Shown here piece after piece: positions 44,209 through 52,726 of a stretch of 64,000 nt of DNA (the first letter of the stretch is position 1; the number at the start of each line of letters is the position of its first letter). Below the pieces are notes generated by a model. That model was not told the DNA's origin, searched no databases, and saw nothing but the letters and a program-made list of their open reading frames with translations. The stretch is taken from contig JABDFW010000007.1 of the NCBI GenBank assembly GCA_013286305.1, forward strand, positions 1-64,000. The letters run 5' to 3'. A program made the translations under genes and the position numbers. The stretch is from Bacteroidota bacterium (GTDB lineage: Bacteria; Bacteroidota; Bacteroidia; Chitinophagales; Chitinophagaceae).

Positions 44209-45132
44209 TTATTCTTTCTTTTTCAAATCATCATTATTTATGAATATCCCATAGCCCGATGTAGAACCGCCATAATGAACGCTATAGCCGGGTTTTTTAA
44301 TAAACTTTGCTTTGAATTTGGCGTGAAGTTCTTCTGATTGTTTTTTCCCATTGATCACCATTTCATCGTCCGTCAGCACTAAACTTACCAGGCTACTTTC
44401 ATTTGGTATTATATTTTCTTTTACCAGCTCAGTTATCAGCGCTTTTACCAATGCCCTGTCTTCTTCGGCTTGCTTTCTGTCTTCCTCTGCCTGCACCCGG
44501 TCTAACTTAGCTTGTTCCTGGTCTTTTATTGCCTGCTTGCGGTCTTCTTCTGCCTGTTTTCTATCTTCATCCGCCTGGAACTTGTCTTTCTTTGCTTCTT
44601 CAATTTCCTTTAAAGATTCTTTCCTGTCCTGTTCTGCCTGTTCCTGGTCTATTTTAGATTGCTTCATATCTTTCAAAGCCTGTTTACGGTCTTCTTCAGC
44701 TTGTTGTTGGTCTTTACCTGCCTGTACTCTGTCTAATGCAGCTTGTTTTTCGTCTTCCTTAGCCTGTACCCTGTCTAATTCAGCCTGTTTTTCGTCTTCC
44801 TTAGCCTGTATCCTGTCTCTTTTAATTTGCTCTTTTAGCTTGTCAATAAGGCCGTTGTACAGGTAAAAACTATCAGCAGGTATTTTCCTGTTATCAACGT
44901 ATAATTCTATTATCTTATCAAGAGCTATTTTAATATCATACCGCTCCCCGCCTTTCCTGTAAGTAATAAGTGTTTGTACCGGGTTTACAGAACTGTCATC
45001 ATCCACGTACATATAATAATCGCCGTTGGAGTGCGAGGACAGTGAATGTTTTATAGCCTGGGCATGAGCAGATCTAATACATACCAATAACGCTATTAAT
45101 ACAATGCTGTACTTTAAAAATTTAGTTTTCAT
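44209..45132 (-). CDS. Secreted heptad-repeat coiled-coil protein linked to the M56 module
   Basis: A 307-residue protein with signal MKTKFLKYSIVLIALLVCIRSAHAQ. Residues about 26-95 form a globular N-terminal part. Residues about 98-226 consist of about 18 consecutive 7-residue units of the form D-R-x-Q-A-x-E (DRVQAKE, DEKQAEL, DRKQAEE). The C-terminal part (about 230-307, with LVLTDDEMVINGKKQSEELHAKF) resembles the C-terminal segment of other Bacteroidota M56 peptidase proteins. The M56 gene directly upstream ends in the same kind of heptad repeat. The repeat should form a long, highly charged single helix or coiled coil in the periplasm. Confidence 0.75.
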   Translation of the reverse strand: MKTKFLKYSIVLIALLVCIRSAHAQAIKHSLSSHSNGDYYMYVDDDSSVNPVQTLITYRKGGERYDIKIALDKIIELYVDNRKIPADSFYLYNGLIDKLKEQIKRDRIQAKEDEKQAELDRVQAKEDEKQAALDRVQAGKDQQQAEEDRKQALKDMKQSKIDQEQAEQDRKESLKEIEEAKKDKFQADEDRKQAEEDRKQAIKDQEQAKLDRVQAEEDRKQAEEDRALVKALITELVKENIIPNESSLVSLVLTDDEMVINGKKQSEELHAKFKAKFIKKPGYSVHYGGSTSGYGIFINNDDLKKKE

Positions 45133-45318
45133 TTTGATTTGTTTTTTTATGAGTGATACACAATAAAGCCCCTCCTCACTTTTTTGTGAGTTTTTTTGAA
45201 ATGTTGTTTGTTATGATGAAAGGGATGTGTTTCTGTTAATTATTAAAAGTGCGCATCTTAAATAATGGTGGAAACTGTTTTGAAAAGATCATTTATTTTT
45301 TAGGAATAATTGCATGAT

Positions 45319-46869
45319 TTATTGTTGCGGCTTCTTATCTTTTTCCGCCTGCTCCTGGTCTTTTAATGCCTGCTTCTTGTCTAATTCTGCCTGCTTCATA
45401 TCTAATAATGCTTGTTCCTGGTCTTTTTGAGCTTCTATTCTATCCAGCCTTGCTTGTTCCTGGTCTTTTATAGCCTGTGCCTTATCATCCAATGCCTGCT
45501 TCTTATCCTGCTCTTGCTCTTTTACCGCGTCTAACTGTTCCTTCACTGCCAGCAATTTGTCCGATTCAGCCTGTTGTTCATCAGTCAACGGTTTAACTGC
45601 AACTGCTTTTATTTGCTTACTGTCAATTTTGGCCAATTGTTTTTGATCATCAATTGTTTTCGTATAAATTTCAATAGTTACCGGATCATGCTTTTGCACA
45701 GGTAATTTTTCCCCGCCTTCGGCATTTGCAGTATAATAAGTTTGCTTGTCAATGTTATAAAGCTGCTGCGTTTTAAGCTGGGGAACAATTTGAGCAGGAG
45801 CAACATCCTTTGCCTGTTGCCCTTTTATGCTGTTGCTAATTTTATTATGTACAACCTGGCCGCCAGATACAACAGTTAACATTGCGGAAAGCAATACAAA
45901 GCTTATGAGGAAAAATATTTTTTCTGCGGGGTTCAATGTCTTATTCCTGTTGTTCACTATTCGCGCTACCCGTTGAAATAACTGGTTCTTCCTGGCGGGA
46001 AATGCAGTGCTGTAATTGGAAACATTTAATGCGTGCTCCTTAAAGCTTATCAATGCCTGTATAAATTGCTTTTTACTTTTTGTTTGTTTAATAGCAATGT
46101 CATCGCAGCAGTTCTCCCGTTCTTCGCGCAAAAGAGAGGATACCCAAAGCAATGCCGGGTTAAAGAAAAATATATTTTCCGCTATGATCTGTATAAAATT
46201 TACAAAATAATCGTTGCGGCGTATATGGGCAAGCTCATGTAATAAAACGGCTTCTATTTCTCCCGCCGGCATATTATTTAACAACCCAAGCGGAATAAAA
46301 ATAACCGGTTTTAAATGGCCGATCACCACGGGTATTTTAACAATTTCGGACTCTAACAGCAAAACAGTTCTTTTTATTTGCAACAGGTTAGAAAGTGATA
46401 CTATTTTATTTTTCCAAACCGCAGATGGCTCATGTATTTTGTGGCTTTTTACCCGCTGGCTATATACAACACTGCTCATCATTCTTACACACTTAAAACA
46501 AAATACAATAAACCACAACATCACTATAACCGATGCGTTTGCAGAAAAATAATCACTGAACTTTTTAAACATTAATTGAAAACTATTATTCGTGCCTTTG
46601 TTTAACAAAGTTGATTGTGCAGCCATTTCTCCATTACTGCTGCCAACAAATTCCCGTATAAATGTAACCGCACATACAGCTATAAATAAAAAGAACAATG
46701 CAGTCAAAATATTATACCTCATGCGGGCGCTTGACTTTTTGGTGCCCGTCATTACAAGGCCCGTAATAATTATAAAAGCCAACCCCTGCCATAAGGAATG
46801 TATAAAGGTCCAGCAAAGGGCCTGTATGGCTCTTCCGGCAAATACTTCATTAAAAAAAATCAGGCGCAT
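45319..46869 (-). CDS. M56 family (BlaR1-like) membrane metallopeptidase with a heptad-repeat tail
   Basis: A 516-residue protein. N-terminal hydrophobic helices (LCWTFIHSLWQGLAFIIITG, YNILTALFFLFIAVCAVTF, ASVIVMLWFIVFCFKC) surround the cytoplasmic gluzincin domain with VLLHELAHIRRNDYFVNF (H211, E212, H215). A last membrane helix lies near 315-335. The periplasmic C-terminus (about 335-516) lacks the penicillin-binding sensor domain of true BlaR1. It ends in heptads such as DKKQALDDKAQAIKDQEQARLDR, matching the neighbouring secreted protein. BlaR1-type proteases cleave the BlaI-type repressor when a signal arrives. It starts 18 bases after the repressor stop. Confidence 0.9.
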   Translation of the reverse strand: MRLIFFNEVFAGRAIQALCWTFIHSLWQGLAFIIITGLVMTGTKKSSARMRYNILTALFFLFIAVCAVTFIREFVGSSNGEMAAQSTLLNKGTNNSFQLMFKKFSDYFSANASVIVMLWFIVFCFKCVRMMSSVVYSQRVKSHKIHEPSAVWKNKIVSLSNLLQIKRTVLLLESEIVKIPVVIGHLKPVIFIPLGLLNNMPAGEIEAVLLHELAHIRRNDYFVNFIQIIAENIFFFNPALLWVSSLLREERENCCDDIAIKQTKSKKQFIQALISFKEHALNVSNYSTAFPARKNQLFQRVARIVNNRNKTLNPAEKIFFLISFVLLSAMLTVVSGGQVVHNKISNSIKGQQAKDVAPAQIVPQLKTQQLYNIDKQTYYTANAEGGEKLPVQKHDPVTIEIYTKTIDDQKQLAKIDSKQIKAVAVKPLTDEQQAESDKLLAVKEQLDAVKEQEQDKKQALDDKAQAIKDQEQARLDRIEAQKDQEQALLDMKQAELDKKQALKDQEQAEKDKKPQQ

Positions 46870-46887
46870 ATAATTAAGTTTACCAGA

Positions 46888-47289
46888 TCAATCTTTAATA
46901 TCCATACTATTCAACAGGTCTTTTATTTTCTGCAACTCTTCTTTTGATGTCTTGTCATTTCCCAATAAAGCTAACATTAAATTGCTTGCAGAACCATTGT
47001 AGGTAGATTCTACAAAACGTTCCAGCATGGCCTTCTTTGTTTTTTCTTCTTCAAGGGCAGCACTATAAATATGCTTCATATTTGTCTCGTCCCTTTGCAG
47101 CATACCCTTTTCTGTCATTACCTGCATCAGCTTTAAGGTAGAAGTATATTGCACAGCTTCTTTTTGTTCATTCAATTTGTCATGCACAAAGCGCACGGTG
47201 GCGGGGCCGTATTGCCATAGTACCTGCAATACTTCCATCTCCCCTTTTGTTGGAACTGGCTCCTTAGCTGCGCTAATTTTCAATTTCAT
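46888..47289 (-). CDS. BlaI/MecI/CopY-family transcriptional repressor
   Basis: A 133-residue winged-helix protein: PTKGEMEVLQVLWQYGPATVRFVHDKLN, QYTSTLKLMQVMTEKGMLQRDETNMKHIY, then the C-terminal dimerisation and cleavage part (LERFVESTYNGSASNLMLALLGNDKTSKEELQKIKDLL). Such repressors dimerise on operators and are inactivated by the partner M56 protease. The gene heads the module BlaI, M56, heptad protein. A dyad that could be its operator lies 10 to 30 bases before the ATG, which suggests autoregulation. Confidence 0.92.
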   Translation of the reverse strand: MKLKISAAKEPVPTKGEMEVLQVLWQYGPATVRFVHDKLNEQKEAVQYTSTLKLMQVMTEKGMLQRDETNMKHIYSAALEEEKTKKAMLERFVESTYNGSASNLMLALLGNDKTSKEELQKIKDLLNSMDIKD

Positions 47290-47298
47290 GAAACTAAG

Positions 47299-47319
47299 GT
47301 ACGATTAAAAACGTACGTT
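47299..47319 (-). promoter_or_regulatory. Candidate operator of the BlaI-type repressor
   Basis: GTACG-N8-CGTAC (47299-47316) is an inverted repeat that overlaps a perfect 10-bp palindrome AACGTACGTT (47310-47319). It lies 10 bases upstream of the repressor ATG, downstream of a weak ATATTTTG -7-like box. BlaI-type operators elsewhere are short dyads with a TACA/TGTA core, so this is similar in shape but not in exact sequence. Confidence 0.5.
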
Positions 47320-47395
47320 CAAAATATTATTTCCTCTTTATGATTTCTTTAACATATTAGCAAGAGATTTTCAACCTGCTTTTACTGTAGTTGCC

Positions 47396-49528
47396 TTATT
47401 CATCTTCCTCCAGCACAACAAGCCCCCATGGCTCAAGTGTTACGCGCTGCCCTGTAGAAATTGTTTGTTTTGTAAGCAAGTTAATACATGGGTGATAAGG
47501 ATAGATAAATGTTTGGGGCTTATCAGAATAATTAAAATAATAATGAATGGTTTTAGCGTATTGGTTTATACCATGCTTTACAATGATCGGAAAGTTTATT
47601 TGCTGGTCAGTTCCCCATAACCCCGCTCCTTTTATCACACGAATAAGCAATTGCCGCATTACCGCTTTTGAAAGCACCGCGCCAAAATAGGTTACCACAC
47701 CCTTGCCAAAATTATTTTCAGTGATAGCAGCATATTTATTCCAGTACTCATGATCATACCAGGCTAAAACCTTAGCGGTTTCAGGCACAAGAAATTCTTC
47801 GCAATCAGTAACGTAATTTTCGCCAGCCGGTATGTTGAAAGTATCCTTCAGTTGCAACTTCTCTGCATTGGTAAACTGTTGGTAGTAAAAACCGCAAGCT
47901 TCTCTTAACAAACCAGGCATACGGCTGCTGCGCACCTGGTTGTTCTCGTTGCTAACACCGCTTTTAAAGGCATACAGTATGTGGCCGCCTCTTTTAACAT
48001 ATTCATTCAAACGCATCAGTACGCTGTCGGCAACGGCATATAACGGTGGCACTATCAGTAAACTATAATCTTCTATATTGTCACTGGATGTATTCACAAA
48101 ATCACAACTAACATTCATATTATACAAAGCATCATATAATTGCCTTACAATGTCGTTATAGTTAAGCTGCCTGCTGAAAGGAAACCAGTTAAGCGCCGTA
48201 AGCGATTCATTGCTCACTAAAAAAGCAACCTTGTTTTTCTTCTTCAGGTTTACCAGGTGGCCACCTGCCTGTTTCCATTCATTGGCTATCTTTTGCACTT
48301 CGTAATAGGTTGGGTTAGGTTCCATATCGTGGCTTAATATCCCTTTCCAATACGTCTCGTAGCTATTGTGTATGGAGTGCCAGGGCCAATACGATACCAT
48401 ATTTGCGCCAGACGCCAAATGGCTGTATGCCTGCAGGCGCAACTGGCCCGGGTAAGGCAATTGTTGTGAGAACGAGTTATTAATACTCTGTGCCTGCGTT
48501 TCCATTACCAGGTAATTATTCCGCTTCATAGAGCGGGCCACATCACCTCCAAAGGATATCTCAATGCCTGTAAGCTCGTCTTCTGTTGGATGATAAATAT
48601 CTATACCTGCTATGTCAAAGGCCTTTGCTGCTGCAAAGTGATCAACATCGGGTTGAATGCCGAAAGAATACCCCCGCCATTCGAGGTCAAAATTTTGTGT
48701 AACAAATTGATCAGGCCTTCTATATTCATTAATGATAGAGGCCTGCCACGCCAAATAATCTGTAACCAGTTTCCTTTGGAATTTTGAGAACTCTGCACCC
48801 AGGCTGGCGTTGATATTTCCGCTCATCGGCGGAAAATCTTCCCAGCTTGTTATGCTGTTGCTCCAGTAATTAAGCCCAAAGGCATTATTAATGTTCTCTA
48901 CTGTCTTAAATTTATTCTTTAAATATTGTACGAACATTGCCTGCACCGTATCGCTCGCAACGTTGTAATGTTTGGTCTCATTGTCAGCCTGGTAGCCAAT
49001 AACCGCAGGATTGTCCTTTACATGTGCTATTAGTTTACGAACGACTCTTTCCGCATAAAATCGGAACCATTTATTAGCGATATCCATGTTCTGTCTGCCG
49101 CCGTATTGGTTTTTGCCATAGAGTGTTGTAGCTAAAATATCAGGGTGCGCTTTTGCCATCCATGCGGGTATTGCATATGTAGGTGTGCCAACAATTACTT
49201 TTATACCGGCCTTACCCATAGCATCAATCACTTTGTCAATATCTGTAAAATCAAACTGGCCGTCATGAGGCTCAAGTACTGCCCAGGTTGACTCTCCTAT
49301 CCTCACCACATTAATACTACATTCCTTCATCATCTGTACATCCTTATCTAATCTTTCATAAGGCATGTATTCATAATAATACGCCGCACCATACAATGGT
49401 GTAGTAAATTTTGGTTGAGAGAAAGAGAAGAATGGCAGAAGGAGAAGAAGGAAGAACAGCCCCCTCCGCCCCCTAAAGGGGGAACTGGTATGTTTGATTA
49501 TTATTTTTATTCCGTTTATCATTTTCAC
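47396..49528 (-). CDS. GH42-family beta-galactosidase
   Basis: A 710-residue secreted protein. The GH42 TIM barrel begins LYGAAYYYEYMPYERLDKDV and has the acid/base Glu in GYQADNETKHYN and the nucleophile Glu in NYLVMETQAQSINN. The trimerisation domain (KVAFLVSNESLTALNWFPF ... LLIVPPLYAVAD) and the C-terminal beta domain follow. GH42 enzymes release beta-galactose, or in some cases alpha-L-arabinopyranose, from oligosaccharides. The N-terminus MKMINGIKIIIKHTSSPFRGRRGLFFLLLLLPFFSFSQ carries residues encoded by a CCCCCTAAAGGGGG repeat just before the hydrophobic core of the signal peptide. It starts 97 bases after the upstream hydrolase stop. Confidence 0.92.
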   Translation of the reverse strand: MKMINGIKIIIKHTSSPFRGRRGLFFLLLLLPFFSFSQPKFTTPLYGAAYYYEYMPYERLDKDVQMMKECSINVVRIGESTWAVLEPHDGQFDFTDIDKVIDAMGKAGIKVIVGTPTYAIPAWMAKAHPDILATTLYGKNQYGGRQNMDIANKWFRFYAERVVRKLIAHVKDNPAVIGYQADNETKHYNVASDTVQAMFVQYLKNKFKTVENINNAFGLNYWSNSITSWEDFPPMSGNINASLGAEFSKFQRKLVTDYLAWQASIINEYRRPDQFVTQNFDLEWRGYSFGIQPDVDHFAAAKAFDIAGIDIYHPTEDELTGIEISFGGDVARSMKRNNYLVMETQAQSINNSFSQQLPYPGQLRLQAYSHLASGANMVSYWPWHSIHNSYETYWKGILSHDMEPNPTYYEVQKIANEWKQAGGHLVNLKKKNKVAFLVSNESLTALNWFPFSRQLNYNDIVRQLYDALYNMNVSCDFVNTSSDNIEDYSLLIVPPLYAVADSVLMRLNEYVKRGGHILYAFKSGVSNENNQVRSSRMPGLLREACGFYYQQFTNAEKLQLKDTFNIPAGENYVTDCEEFLVPETAKVLAWYDHEYWNKYAAITENNFGKGVVTYFGAVLSKAVMRQLLIRVIKGAGLWGTDQQINFPIIVKHGINQYAKTIHYYFNYSDKPQTFIYPYHPCINLLTKQTISTGQRVTLEPWGLVVLEEDE

Positions 49529-49652
49529 AACTATTTTTTATTTCCCTACTCTGTGTTTAACTCCCTTTAGGGTTAGGGCTTCTTCTTAGCTCCCTTTAGG
49601 GCGGCGGCTACTTTGGGGCTTATTCTTAACTCTCTTTAGGGCGGGGGGCTTC
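49461..49652. repeat. Cluster of four CCCTTTAGGG-type repeats at the GH42 / GH-D gene junction
   Basis: Copies read CCGCCCCCTAAAGGGGGAAC (49470-49489, inside the GH42 signal-peptide coding region), CTCCCTTTAGGGTTAGGGC (49561), CTCCCTTTAGGGCGGCGGC (49590) and CTCTCTTTAGGGCGGGGGGC (49632, containing the last codons and stop of the GH-D gene). Two more copies occur at 51.5 kb. Each holds a short C/G palindrome around TTTA. Confidence 0.85.
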
Positions 49653-51458
49653 ATGGGCTTCATACATTAATCCATACACATCCGCTTTCAATTGCAATTT
49701 CCCCGTTTCTACCGACAGGCATTTTATTTCTATCGGCTTCGAAGTATCAATATCTTTTACATCCAGTTCTGCCGCGCCCCAGGATAAACCGCTCCAGATC
49801 ATTTTATCATACTCAATATGCAAGGGTATTTGTTTACCATCCTGTGTAACTGATATCTTTAAATACTCCGTCATCTTCTTGCCGTCCGGCGGCGCACCAC
49901 CCCATGAACGGTACGCATAGCCCCATTCATCAAATTGTTGAAAAATTATCCGAATATGGTTGCCGGTTGTATAGTTGGTTTGCCCCTCAATAATATTATT
50001 TCCTGTTTCTTTAAATGCAGCATTCATTTTTGAGATGGAAACAGGTATGCGGATGGTTTCATCTACACCCAGGTTGTATTTTTCTGCTGCATATTCGTCA
50101 AAGCCTGCAACTGCTAACTGCTCAGGCCCGAGCTGCAACGTTTTGCCCGTTACCACAGGCTTGAAACCTCCGTCTGCATAAATTACCGCACTCTTTGTAA
50201 AACTATCCACTGGCAATTCAATACTCGCCATATTTTGCGATGGGTTTACAACAGTTACTACACTTCCGTTAATGCCTTCTGCTTTAAAACCATAGGGTTT
50301 TGCCGTACCGGGTATGGCGCCAAAGGTGCTCCATAACCCATAGCGCTGCAGGCCGGTGTACATGCTTTGTGTTTTGGCAAACCATGCAGCATCATCACCT
50401 TTTATTAGTTCCATGTTACCATGATATACATTTACCCAGCCTCCCCTTGCCAGCTCAAGTATCTGCATTCCTTTCCAGGCATTATCAGCCCGGTAATAAC
50501 AAGTGCCCGTTTTACCGGTCATAAATCCGCAGTTATCAATTCGCTTCAACGGCAGCCCGTTAAATTCAAACTGTCTTACCATGTGATCGGAAAATATATC
50601 CTGCGAGCGCCATATATTCATTGTGGGCACATCGGCAAAACGCGGGTCGCCGCAATAAATAGTATCAAATACATCCATCCATCTTGGGTCAACTGTCTTT
50701 TTAAAAGTTGCAATAGTATTTTCCATTTCTCCTCCAAAGCCATTATATCCCACGATTAAAACACCAGGATTTTTTACACGAAACTGCTTAAGCATATCCA
50801 TCATTGCCAGCTTATTCATTTCTGCAATTTCTTCCGGAGTGTGCACTTGTTGCGCTGCTGGTGTTGCCGCCTGGAAATAAGCAAAGTCAAACTTAAATGC
50901 GCGCACGCCCTTATCGTACCACAACTGCATAGAGCCCTGCAGATGTCTTAAATATCCCCCGCTGAAAAGGCACATTATGTTGGGGTCGGTCGCAAGCGAG
51001 TCCTGCCATTCGGGTATCACTTCCAAAAAACGACCGCTATGTGTTGCAATAAGATTGGTGGAGAACCACATCCCGGGTTTTATATTATTTTCTTTACAAG
51101 CGTTCAGCCACGCATCAGGGCCATTAGGCCAATGTTCCTTGTGCCATGTTCGGTAACCGCCCATTTTGTCAAACCAAAATGCATCCATCATATAATAGTC
51201 AACATGTACGCCGCTCTTCTTAAGCCGCAGCACTTCATTTAATTCGCGCATGGCAAGTTCTTCGGTCAGCGGTGTATTATCCGACAACTCATCATATGAC
51301 GACCAGTTATTATAAACAGTAAGCGGGGCCTGCGGGCCATTGGTAATGCCAACCCCTCCGCCTCTTGCGGAAGATTTTAAAGCAGCATTAGATATTTTAC
51401 CTATCAAAGAATATCCCGCCACCAACAAGGTACTCCCTAAAAATTTCCTTCTTTGCAT
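49626..51458 (-). CDS. Clan GH-D-like glycoside hydrolase (alpha-galactosidase-related)
   Basis: A 610-residue protein with a twin-arginine-like leader MQRRKFLGSTLLVAGYSL. The TIM barrel has VHVDYYMMDAFWFDKMGG at about 85-100 and the probable nucleophile Asp191 in VRAFKFDFAYF, as in GH27/GH36/GH31-type clan-D folds. A C-terminal beta part follows (VTVVNPSQNMASIELP), and then an extra beta-rich domain to residue 610. The exact family cannot be settled by eye. The last residues PRPKES and the stop codon are encoded by a CCCTAAAG repeat copy. It lies between the SGNH and GH42 genes, suggesting a shared polysaccharide target. Confidence 0.75.
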   Translation of the reverse strand: MQRRKFLGSTLLVAGYSLIGKISNAALKSSARGGGVGITNGPQAPLTVYNNWSSYDELSDNTPLTEELAMRELNEVLRLKKSGVHVDYYMMDAFWFDKMGGYRTWHKEHWPNGPDAWLNACKENNIKPGMWFSTNLIATHSGRFLEVIPEWQDSLATDPNIMCLFSGGYLRHLQGSMQLWYDKGVRAFKFDFAYFQAATPAAQQVHTPEEIAEMNKLAMMDMLKQFRVKNPGVLIVGYNGFGGEMENTIATFKKTVDPRWMDVFDTIYCGDPRFADVPTMNIWRSQDIFSDHMVRQFEFNGLPLKRIDNCGFMTGKTGTCYYRADNAWKGMQILELARGGWVNVYHGNMELIKGDDAAWFAKTQSMYTGLQRYGLWSTFGAIPGTAKPYGFKAEGINGSVVTVVNPSQNMASIELPVDSFTKSAVIYADGGFKPVVTGKTLQLGPEQLAVAGFDEYAAEKYNLGVDETIRIPVSISKMNAAFKETGNNIIEGQTNYTTGNHIRIIFQQFDEWGYAYRSWGGAPPDGKKMTEYLKISVTQDGKQIPLHIEYDKMIWSGLSWGAAELDVKDIDTSKPIEIKCLSVETGKLQLKADVYGLMYEAHEAPRPKES

Positions 51459-51527
51459 AAAAATCGAATCTTATTTTTATCCCTTTGCTTTATCTAACTT
51501 TAATCTTCTTTGTGTTCTACGCCAAGC

Positions 51528-51592
51528 CGCCTTTAGGAGCGGCGAGGTTTTTTCCTCCTTCATAGTCCCCCTTTAGGGGCGGAGGGGTATAT
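51528..51592. repeat. Two CCCTTTAGGG-type repeats at the SGNH / GH-D gene junction
   Basis: CCGCCTTTAGGAGCGGCGAGG (51529) and CCCCCTTTAGGGGCGGAGGG (51569) belong to the same family as the 49.5-kb cluster. The second provides the last codons and the TAA stop of the SGNH gene (IPLRP then stop, read on the minus strand as CCCTAAAGGGG). They fill most of the 114-base gap between the genes. Confidence 0.85.
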
Positions 51593-52592
51593 ATCCCTTT
51601 ATCGCATTAAGCCATCTTTCCGCCATTATTTTTTCACCTGCTAAATTGGGATGTATATCGTCATATTGGTCAATCTTTGAGTCTATCCCGGTAAACTGGT
51701 CAACTACTATTACCGGCGACCGGGCCGTTGTATGTTTTGGAACAAATGCAGCAATGGCTTTATTAAACTCGTGTATCCTTTCATCGTAGGTAACGTTGTC
51801 GCCGCAAAGTTTTTTGGGCGCCCATTGTGGGCCAAGCGGCGGTATTTGTGCCACAAAAATTTTCACGTTGCTGTTCTTTTTGCGCAGCACATCAATCAAA
51901 GCAGAAAGGTCTTTAAGGATATCTTCTATTTTCCGGCATTGAAAGACATCGTTTGTCCCCAGTTCTACTAAAACAATATCGGGGGTGTATGATTGAAGCC
52001 AAATATTTATGTTTCCTTTTATGCTGTCCCAGCCCGGCGCCTGGAACATATCTTTTAATGTCCAGCCTGAATGGCCCTCGTGATCCATATCAAAATCGGG
52101 GTCTGGCACTTCAGTACCCCAATGGTGTTTGCTCCACGAGCCTATAAGGTCAAAATCATATTTGCCGGCATGCAGCATTTGCCACAGATCGCGCCGGTAA
52201 CTGTTAAAGGTGCTGGTGCCATTTGTTATTGAATTACCCAGGCAAAGAATATTCACAGTTTTTTTATCATACACAGTAAGCATAAAATGCTGGTACACTT
52301 TTGTTTTGCCGTTTGAAACAACAAGGTGAACCGGGTACTGCCCGGCCTTTGAAGTTTTGCCTGAAATAGAATGGTTTGATTGATCATACATTAACCAGCC
52401 AGGCAGGTTCTCAACAGAATAAGATAATTGGTTACCGGATGAATCAAATGCAGCGAATTGGTAATAGTACATTGCATTAGCAGAAACGCGGCTGTTTTCT
52501 TTAGTAGTAAAAAAAAGAGGCGCATGGCCGGCGTACTGGCAAAAAGTTTTATTACAAAAAGCAAATAGAATGAAACAAAACAAGTATTTCAT
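51573..52592 (-). CDS. SGNH/GDSL-type esterase with an N-terminal Ig-like domain
   Basis: A 339-residue secreted protein with signal MKYLFCFILFAFCNKTFCQ. Residues about 20-108 form a putative-Ig/cadherin-like domain (SYSVENLPGWLMYDQSNHSISGKTSKAGQYPV). The SGNH domain shows ILCLGNSITNGTSTF (block I; the usual GDS is GNS, with the nucleophile Ser), VLVELGTNDVF (block III Gly and Asn) and DDIHPNLAGEK (block V Asp-x-x-His). Such enzymes remove acetyl or feruloyl groups from plant polysaccharides. It is the first gene of the minus-strand hydrolase series. Confidence 0.88.
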   Translation of the reverse strand: MKYLFCFILFAFCNKTFCQYAGHAPLFFTTKENSRVSANAMYYYQFAAFDSSGNQLSYSVENLPGWLMYDQSNHSISGKTSKAGQYPVHLVVSNGKTKVYQHFMLTVYDKKTVNILCLGNSITNGTSTFNSYRRDLWQMLHAGKYDFDLIGSWSKHHWGTEVPDPDFDMDHEGHSGWTLKDMFQAPGWDSIKGNINIWLQSYTPDIVLVELGTNDVFQCRKIEDILKDLSALIDVLRKKNSNVKIFVAQIPPLGPQWAPKKLCGDNVTYDERIHEFNKAIAAFVPKHTTARSPVIVVDQFTGIDSKIDQYDDIHPNLAGEKIMAERWLNAIKGYIPLRP

Positions 52593-52726
52593 TAGGCAGG
52601 CTGTGTTGGTTTGTGGCCCTAAAGTAGCACTATTTTTTTACTGCCGGGTTAAGTGTAATATTGCCCTAAAGTAAATGCTTTGTAAAAAGCTATGAAATGT
52701 ATAAATGATACAATAATTTTGCAGGT

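Noticed and set aside
44351-44866. 171-residue plus-strand ORF rich in Ser, Cys and Phe
   Set aside because: It is the antisense shadow of the heptad-repeat coding region; its composition follows from the repeat.
45175-45205. CTCAC-TTTTTT-GTGAG-TTTTTTT hairpin as a terminator
   Set aside because: The T-run lies on the plus strand, where no gene precedes it; on the minus strand there is no T-run.
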